A DNA stretch of 64,000 nt. Origin: Polydactylus sextarius (Eukaryota > Chordata > Actinopteri > Polynemidae). A program made the position numbers and the translations under genes. Shown here piece by piece: positions 47,652-64,000 of this stretch; positions within the stretch are counted from its first letter, which is position 1; each line of letters begins with the position of its first letter. The stretch is from positions 62,001 through 126,000 of the forward strand of contig CM028925.1 in assembly GCA_016801845.1 (NCBI GenBank). The letters run 5' to 3'. The notes under the pieces were generated by a model. That model did no database searches and was not told the DNA's origin. It saw only the letters and a program-made list of their open reading frames with translations.

Positions 47652-48494
47652 GTTGTTTAAAACACTCATCATTAATCAAAAATGTGATTTTGTTGTGAGT
47701 TTGCTGCTCAATGTTTTGAGTTGAGGTGATATTTCAGGCATGAAGTGTTCTGATGGTATGAAAATTCTTTAAGGCAGAAATTGCAGTGATAATAATTATA
47801 ATAATAATAATAATAATAAATAGATATATAAAATAATCTATTGCATTAGTGGCTATGAGGTGATAAAACAAACTATTATAAAACATGACAAAAGCCTTGA
47901 TGACCATGATACACATCATCTCCTCAGCTCATGGGGAGATGTATGTGTTTACTAATGAATGACTAAAACTGTATTTATTATTATAGTTTATAAGTGTAAT
48001 TGTTGATAAATCTCTCTTTTTTGTTATGTTCACTGTGATTTCCTCCCCTGAATTTGTACTTATGCTGCCATTTTTCCAGCCAGTGTCAGTTTACTTTGTT
48101 CTGAATGAACAGACAGTTGGTGGGTGACTGACTGACCATGGGCAGGTCACCATAATTTAAAGGGATCACTCAAAAATACACTCAAAAAATATTTCCTTTG
48201 ATTTAATTAAAAAAGTTATGTCAAGTGGTTTCATGAAACTGTGTTACATAGCTCCTAAGATACTGTATTCTTTAATATGGACTCAATGAATATTTAATAA
48301 ATCATATCAAGAGTATGTTAAGTATATTCAATATAACGTGGTTAATTCAATTGCATTAAGTATTCTTATGTTGAATTAAACTAACTGCTATATTCAACCA
48401 AACTGGGACAGATTGTTCAATCAATTAAACGTAAAACGTCTCTAGAACTAACAAAATACCCACAAATCTTAGCGACAGCCCACAAGGGGCACTA

Positions 48495-48567
48495 CCATAG
48501 GCATAGAATAATTAATGGATTAATTATAATTACATATAATTAATTATAATTAATTCTATGTCTATGG
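48495..48567. repeat. 73-nt imperfect palindrome
   Basis: CCATAGGCATAGAAT at the left is the near-inverse of ATTCTATGTCTATGG at the right, with AATTAAT-rich arms in between. It could fold into a long AT hairpin. It may be a small fold-back element. Confidence 0.75.
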
Positions 48568-49619
48568 GGGCCACAGTATCATAGTGTTTTTTTTTTCCAT
48601 GAGAAAGTAGTGCAGTGAATAGTGCATAGATTTGTTGCATATATTTGCATACGGACTTAACCAGATAGCAGGTCCTGGTAAATGCTCTACAGTAATTATT
48701 CAGTAATTTTTTTTTTTTTTTTTATTCAGCAGTGTTTATTCTTGACCTGGGGCAGTGGGCTGGTAATGTGGGCTGGTGCTGACTGAATTACTCACTCAAG
48801 TACAGTCAGTGGCATTTGTCTTCTTTAGTCTGCACTTATCCTGCTCAAGGAAAACTAATGCAATTAGCCTTGTCCTAGCATGTGTGTGTTTGCAGTTTGT
48901 GTGCAAGAACCTGTTCGCAAAGTACCCCCATGTATCACTCCTTCCAGCAAGACAGACATTTTCCAATAGAGGAACGGACAGCCAATCAAATGGTCTCTGT
49001 GCACCTGTAATCCTAGAGCCCCATTGGGACTATTCAATGGCCAGGCTGCACAGATGATAGTTCTCTACATGGCCGTGGTACCCTTATTCTGAAGGATATC
49101 TTGCTAATCCACAATAGAATAAACCAGCTCAGTCAGATGTGTCCCTGGAAATGTCCTGATTGTATGAATGTTAGTAACATCTTGTTCTATGAACAGGGAT
49201 AAATACTTTGTATCCTGGTTGGTAACAATCCTAGTCACCAAGCGGTCATACAAAGCAGGTTATCAACTGGCTTAGTGAGGTCTGTGTTCTCTTAACTGGA
49301 TACAAGTGCATTCATGTGAGGAATACACAGACAAGAGAAGACCGGTGGTTTAAAAGATAAGTGAAAGAAGATATTTGAAAACTTATGGGTTAAATCTGAT
49401 TTACCTTGAAAGCTACAAATCCTGTTTCATAGAATACATGAAGCTGGTCTGATATGATCTGGATCATATCTGATTTTTTTATATGTTGTATGGCTGCCAA
49501 TTCACATTAAAATGTATTCAGTTAAATGTGGGGATTTAAGGACATGGAGGGTAAGGGAGAGACAGAGATGAAAAGAGGGAGAACAGAAAGAGCAAATGCA
49601 GATGTGAAAGACAGCACAA

Positions 49620-50150
49620 ACCATCAACACCACCTGTAACAATGGGGAATGTACAATTTCTCTCCATAAGATCAAGAACTCATGTCGCTGACCAGGCTGC
49701 AGAGGGATTAGCTACCGGGAGAGAAGCATCATGTGCTTCACTGAGACCTATCAGTGGACAGGGGAGCTAACAAGACTAGCAAGAGGAAGGACGCGATGTT
49801 TATAAATGACTCATTAATAATGGGACACATCAGTGTTACCAAGCTGCGCTGCTCATAGGATATTGATCTGTTTGCTGTTAGCATTGGGCTGTACTACATC
49901 CAGAGGAGTTCTTGCAAGTAATCGCGATAACTCGCTGTTGGGCCATGCTACAGCTGCCTGTGAACTCTGTCGTGTCCCAGTTGCAAACATCTTGTACCTT
50001 TTCTTTTTTTATATATAAAGTATTTATTTGTTTTTCTGTTATCTTCTGCTAACTATTTTTCTGTTAACTTACATTTTCTGTTAATATATTTTCATATTTT
50101 TTATGCTGTTAAACAGATACATTTCCTCTTGAGGGACAAATAAAATATAT
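49620..50150 (+). mobile_element. LINE remnant (AP-endonuclease region) with 3' tail
   Basis: Broken plus-strand frames resemble the start of a fish LINE endonuclease (ELMSLTRLQRD; SIMCFTET). Its 3' end reads 'gagggacaaataaaatatat', as in many fish LINE tails. Most of the element is missing. It lies in the putative adarb1 first intron. Confidence 0.5.
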
Positions 50151-50392
50151 TCTGGTGCCATGGTCACACTGATGTAATTTTCCTCTAGGGCTCCTTCATC
50201 ACAGCTTTCTGTCTTTATGTGCTCCTTTTATGATTGTAATGAATTGTAGTGTTTAATTTAAGATTTTTGTATAAATGGTCACTTCCCTTCCCTTATGAAC
50301 TAGTGTCTGGCTGTGTATGGTTCCCAGACTGAGAAGGAGTCGGGCAACCTCAACATCAGAGACTAACCACAGACGGAGACAGAGCAGAAAGC

Positions 50393-59274
<8,882 letters not shown>

Positions 59275-60601
59275 ACACTATCTCAGTTGTTGACCTTACT
59301 TACTGACCGTGTCAAAGGATGCTTGAAACATAGACAGTGGAAACTTGTAAACAGAACTGTTGTATAGTGATGTGCTCATTTTGCATGTATGATCACACCA
59401 AACTCACAGGAAATTGGCAGCAAAAGGTCATCAAGTTAAGTGTTGTGATATAAGACAATGATGTTTTATCTGCACTGCAAATCTGTCACTGCAGGTAACA
59501 AGGTTAAGTAGTACTTAGTTTTTAAGCAATACACACAGACTTATTTGTCTGTAGCTCTATCCTACACTTACGTCTTTTATAGTCGTATGTAGATGTAGCC
59601 TAGGTATAGTAGGACAAACTATTGTAGGACAAACATGCAACAATCACCACTTTAAGCAGTAATATCATAAATCAGGACACTTCAGGAAACACATAGTTGT
59701 TACCTCCAAGAGAGCAGCCTGATATCCAGTTTGATGCGTTATGTTCACATGTGAACAATCTGTAGCAAATTACACTGCACTTGAATACTTTAACCACTGC
59801 AATACAATGATGATAATGTCAGAATCATGTGTTCCACAGTGAGTCTATATGTAGCAATCACATAAAAACTCCAGGGTCTGAACCAGGCTGATATTGGTGT
59901 CAGCTCATCATTTTTACACCAAAGATGATGTAAGCATTTCTCAAACCAAGTACTGATTTTAACAAAAATATAAATTTTCACTTAATGCTGCATTCTCTAA
60001 TTGCTATAACTCTGTAAGGTACCGTGTTACCAAACCAGATGTGTCTTCAGTTCTCTAAAATCTTTGCCATCAATCCATTATGACTATTCTACTGTTCATA
60101 AAACATAGCAAGACTACAGGAGCTAATGCATGAGCCCTACATATAAAGCACGAAGAATAGAATTAAAAAATACCCAGGAACTGAGCTTGAGATTCAGTAA
60201 AAGGCTACTTTGGTCATTGTGTTAGGTTGTCTGTATTTTTAAAGAACTGCGTCACTGATGTTAAAGAAAAACACACTTTCTCTAAAGGTGAATGTACGAA
60301 GGATGTCAGTTACAATCAGTAAATACCTAAATGAAGACATTTCAACCTCATCATGGTCTTCATCATCTGATGGGGTCCGCTCTGTTGTCATCAGAGAAAC
60401 AGAATACTATCTGCCTCCATCCACTGGGGTAATGTGCTGTTTAATGCTCTTCCTGCTGAGTCCTGTCTGAAGACCGTCTCCTGGTTTGTTTGGGACATAA
60501 AACCCTTGACTCTTTTACTTGCTTTACTTTACTGACTTTACTGACTGAATATTAAGCTGATAGAAGGCTGTTTTGGTTATTGATTTGATATGAATAATAA
60601 A
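59275..60601 (+). other. Probable adarb1 3' UTR
   Basis: About 1.3 kb after the adarb1 stop, without a recognised gene. 'gaataataaagg' (AATAAA at about 60596) is a possible poly(A) signal. Whether the transcript extends that far is inferred. Confidence 0.4.
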
Positions 60602-60649
60602 GGTTGGACCTGTCCTCTTTAAATTCTGATTCATCCAGTTATTTACTTA

Positions 60650-61135
60650 ATCTAAACACTGACACATTGACTCAATTGGACTGTAGTCATCTGGGGACAG
60701 TGCCAGGTATATCTATGTGTTATCTGTATTACTATGATAGTCATATAGTCATATAGCATATATAAGCTAAACAGAAGTGGTCCAAGAACTGACCCCTGAG
60801 GGACTCCACATGTCATAGCCATTTGATCACATCTATAACTTCCCATGGACACAAATAACTCTGCTCCTCCAAGCAATACCTGAACCAATCTAGGACTGTT
60901 CCAATGAGTCCTTAATCTTGTAAATTTTAACTTTTATTTTATGCCCATGTTTCCAACCTGTTTAACAGCATTTAGTATTTTGTGATCCACAGTATCAAAT
61001 GCAGCGCTGAGATCCATTAAGACCAGAACTGACACCTTGCTTGAGTCAGTGTTCAACATTATATCATTTATCACTCCAATAAGAACTGTTTCTGTACTGT
61101 GATGAGGTTGTAAACCTGATTGAAATTTGTCAAAA
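60650..61135 (-). mobile_element. L2-type LINE reverse-transcriptase fragment
   Basis: The minus strand encodes VSVLVLMDLSAAFDTVDHKI and, in another frame, MTCGVPQGSVLGPLLFSLYM, the reverse-transcriptase blocks of L2-type fish LINEs. The YADD region is lost and the frame is broken. Confidence 0.8.
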
Positions 61136-61139
61136 ATGT

Positions 61140-61725
61140 TGATTGGAGTTCAAGATATTGCTGCGTTGACTAGAAACCACTTTCTGAATAATCTGGGCTA
61201 TAGAAGGATGGTCAGAGTTTGGTGTGTAGTTGATCAACATGGAAGCATCCAGAGTTCTCTTTTTAAAACTGGCTTATTGGCAGCAAGATCAAGCAAGCAA
61301 GATCATTGGATAAAAACATCAGCTTCCAGACCTGCACTCCCAGGTTTTAATGGAAGGAAGGGTATCCAAGTCTACCAGGATCCCACTCATTCCCTCCACT
61401 TGAATTTTTAATTGTTGGCATAAGGTCACATACATTCTGTCCCACTATCCAGGAAAAATGGCTATTGGAAGTCCTTTATCCCATTAGCCATGGCCATTAT
61501 AAATAAATGACTATTCAAATAGCTTAGGATGCACTTTTAGCTTTAATTTTATTCTATTGTTTTATTCCCTAAATTTGTTACAGCAACCTTATATTCATAT
61601 TACTCATTTGTATACTAGTGGATAATTTTAATATTTGTTGTTCGTCTTGTATGTTTTTGTTTTACACAGCTGCCAAAGGCAAATTTCCATTTTGTGTGAA
61701 TTTAATTGACAATAAAGTAGGGTTT
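61140..61725. repeat. LINE/repeat debris with AATAAAG tail
   Basis: 'tttaaaactggcttattggcagc' and 'ccaaaggcaaatttccattttg' followed by 'gacaataaag' (about 61708-61717) resemble the 3' ends of fish LINE copies. No open gene was seen. Confidence 0.4.
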
Positions 61726-61777
61726 AGGAAGTGTGCCTGATGTGCTGCTGAATTGTTTTCTCTATAGTTTTTTGATC

Positions 61778-61782
<5 letters not shown>

Positions 61783-61838
<56 letters not shown>
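61783..61838. repeat. (CA)n(GA)n microsatellite upstream of cep70
   Basis: About 16 CA units run straight into about 12 GA units, directly before the cep70 promoter region. Confidence 0.96.
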
Positions 61839-61840
<2 letters not shown>

Positions 61841-61854
61841 GTTGTTGTCCCCGT

Positions 61855-62270
61855 TGACATTTTGATGACGTAAGCGCGCACTTATTTGAATTACGGAAGT
61901 GGAGTGTATCGGAGAAACTGATGAGCCTAACAGACAGCAGTGTTTCTCTACCATAACAGAAGGTGAATAATAACTACAGGAGCTGAGTCGGTTAGCAGCA
62001 CCCTGTCTCCTACTATTACTGAAGTTCTAAGTCCGCTAACGGCACGAACTCACGGTACTAGCTCTAGCATTAGCTCTAATTAGCCAGAAGCTAACGAGCT
62101 TCAGATCCAGTCAGGAGACTGTTGTTTGTCTTATATAAACGCTCCATTGTGTTTATGTCTTGTAGTCTACCCGGGATCGGGTCATGATTTTGTCAGATTC
62201 TCAGATGGAGTCCATGAGCTGTGATGTGTTAATCTAAATCTTTTCTGTCTGTTTCAGTCTTAGCGATAGG
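61855..62270 (+). promoter_or_regulatory. cep70 promoter and 5' UTR region
   Basis: The region holds CRE-like TGACGTAA (61865), GCGCGC, and ETS-like CGGAAGTG sites, with many CpG. A splice-donor-like 'aacagaag|gtgaat' at 61961 suggests a first non-coding exon, and an acceptor at 62256 (gtttcag) precedes the start exon. Confidence 0.5.
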
Positions 62271-62323
62271 ATGAGATCGGTAAGTTACACTAAGCACATC
62301 ATGCACACATCCATCATGCACAC

Positions 62324-62361
<38 letters not shown>

Positions 62362-64000
62362 GTGAGTGAGAGAGTAAGTGAGAGAGTGAGTGAGTGAGTG
62401 TGTGTGTGTGTGTGTGTGTGTATGAGGGTGGGTGGGAAACTGGATCAGCTGTGGCTCTGTCAGGAGCCAGGTTACATTTGTTGGCATTTGGCTGTCTTCT
62501 GGATTGCATGTTGACAAATGGCAGTTAGCAGCAGGACTTGCTTTTTACACCGGATAAATCAGACGTATGTGTATCAGTGGACATACAGGCAGTTCCAGGT
62601 AGTCATGTTCAACCCAAAAATGTTTGACTTGTGTTTCCATGCTTCTCTTGATTTTTCCTGTTTGTGTGTGTGTTCTGCAGCAGGAGCAGGTAGAGTGGGA
62701 TGACGTGAATAAACTCCTGCAGCATCATGGCTTTAAGCCAGTGTATTTCACCAATCCTATTGAAAGTAAAAACCTTTCAGGTAAGGCTCGGTGGTTTTAT
62801 ACTTGGTAATAAAAAGTAATTTAAAAAAAGGATAATATGAATATCTCTACTTTTAGAATTGGTTCTCCTGGACAAGAGGTCTGCTGCTGAGATCAGGGTG
62901 ACTTTGAAGATGATGCTGAAGGACTCTGAGAGGAGACAAAATCTCATCCAGGAGCTCATCAAGTCCAACAACGAGCTTAAGTGAGCAAAACAATGAACCA
63001 GCTGATTTAAGGAACAGAATAGAACAGAAAAGAATACTTGAATTTGCTTTATATGAGGGAGAAGTGATTATCTGTAGTGATCTGTCTTTACTCTGCAGGT
63101 TATTATGGATAAATGTCAATATAACATTAGTTGAACACATGACATTGCACTTTTTAATATGCAATTACATCATTCTTTTGCAGGAGGGGTGGGTACAAAG
63201 GTCCAAGAACCAATATTTTATGTTTATATTGTTTTAGCTGGTTTCAGTAATCCTCCTGATATCACATTTAAATATTTTTTATTGAAATGGCAGCAAAGGT
63301 TTATAGTAGAATAGGTGTCATTGATTAAAAGATCAACAACTATCAGTATCACTACGATGACAGAAACAGACATATGCTGGGCAGATACTATATGTGTGTA
63401 GGTGTTCTGTTTCCCTGTTGAATAATGGATATGCAGCGTTGTGATCAACATCTGTCCCTCTGTTATTCAATCTATCAGCTTCAGGTGAGCATCTAAGAGA
63501 TGTTGCTCATCGCATCACAGACCAGTGTCAGATTGGAGCAAATCTTGTTTTTTAGGTCTTTTAGGTGATGCTTGAGACCAAGCTGCATTTATGTTCACAG
63601 GTCAACCACAAACAAATTACAACCTGAGTCATACACCCAGAATTTTCTCTCTTGCTTTACTGTTCACAGAGTATGTAGACACCGGGAAACTTTAACCTTC
63701 ACTGCCCGACCTCCACCCCAAACTGAGACGAGAAGCAGGTGAAGTAAGTTAATAAGATGCTCTAAGAACTGATGGTCTCTTTGTGTTGTTGGGTTGTCAG
63801 GGAGAAGGTTCAGGAGCACATGGGTCGAGCAGCACAGCAGTCTTGGAGGGCCACAGAATTGGAAGGCCTTCTGGATGAATTGAAGACCAGAGTCCAGGAC
63901 CTGGAAGACCGCTACCTTGGCAAAGCTGTCCAGTATCATAGCAACACACAGGAACACACACAAATGCAGCAGGAAAAACAGGAAGCACAGGTGTCTCCCG
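62271..64000 (+). CDS. cep70: cep70, 5' part (gene continues off the right edge)
   Basis: CEP70 is a coiled-coil centrosomal protein that binds gamma-tubulin and supports microtubule organisation and ciliogenesis. Exons: 62271-62279 (MRS), 62681-62780, 62857-62980 and 63801 to at least 64000, in phase. The protein reads QEQVEWDDVNKLLQHHGFKP, ELVLLDKRSAAEIRVTLK, then RRQNLIQELIKSNNELKEKV, followed by coiled coil. This parallels human CEP70 ([37 protein letters not shown]). The start exon has only three codons. The acceptor of exon 2 is a tandem CAGCAG, allowing inclusion or loss of one Gln. Only about 145 of the expected 600 residues are visible. Confidence 0.9.
62326..62420. repeat. (GA)n/(GAGT)n/(GT)n microsatellite in cep70 intron 1
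   Basis: GA units, then GAGT units, then GT units, forming a compound array between cep70 exons 1 and 2. Confidence 0.95.

Overview
The window is nuclear DNA from a vertebrate, almost certainly a teleost fish and probably a percomorph. The evidence is intron-split genes with GT/AG boundaries, compact introns, dense CA/GA/TATC microsatellites, Tc1-like elements and MITEs, L2, L1, I-like and R2/R4-like LINE fragments, and proteins recognisable as orthologues of human genes. There are no bacterial features. I built the gene models by joining exons by eye on splice sites, reading phase and remembered protein families; none was checked by alignment.

Layout, left to right. (1) The 5' end of vps16 on the minus strand (148-643; the rest lies off the left edge). 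(2) About 4 kb of LINE fossils, microsatellites and MITEs. (3) cavin2, plus, six exons (5116-8848). (4) ebpl, plus (11755-12778), tail-to-tail with arl11, minus (13096-15639); arl11 carries an L1 fragment in its first intron. (5) eef1b2, plus (17578-20212), with a TATA box, a pyrimidine-rich start region and two SNORD51-like C/D snoRNAs in successive introns. (6) zdbf2, plus (21626-25482), tail-to-tail with dytn, minus (25940-31903). (7) A decayed Ty3/gypsy element (about 32640-34795). (8) A CD59-like Ly6 gene, plus (36398-37643). (9) A repeat-rich stretch with a Tc1 transposase fossil. (10) A single exon resembling slx9/fam207a (44388-44556). (11) adarb1 (ADAR2), plus (50393-59274). (12) L2-type LINE debris. 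(13) The 5' part of cep70, plus (62271 to the right edge).

The genes do not form one pathway. They are segments of conserved synteny: eef1b2-zdbf2-dytn corresponds to human 2q33, ebpl-arl11 to 13q14 and slx9-adarb1 to 21q22, while vps16, cavin2, CD59-like and cep70 come from other human regions. Roles cover endosome/lysosome tethering (vps16), caveolae (cavin2), a sterol-isomerase-like membrane protein (ebpl), a small GTPase (arl11), translation elongation and rRNA methylation (eef1b2 and its snoRNAs), a dystrophin-related scaffold (dytn), complement control (CD59-like), A-to-I RNA editing (adarb1) and the centrosome (cep70).

I found no new multi-gene system. The observations most worth checking are an apparent 2-nt frameshift in the adarb1 deaminase exon with a possible compensating splice acceptor, the duplicated SNORD51, extra introns in cavin2 and arl11, the lone slx9-like exon, and a GC-AG intron in eef1b2.
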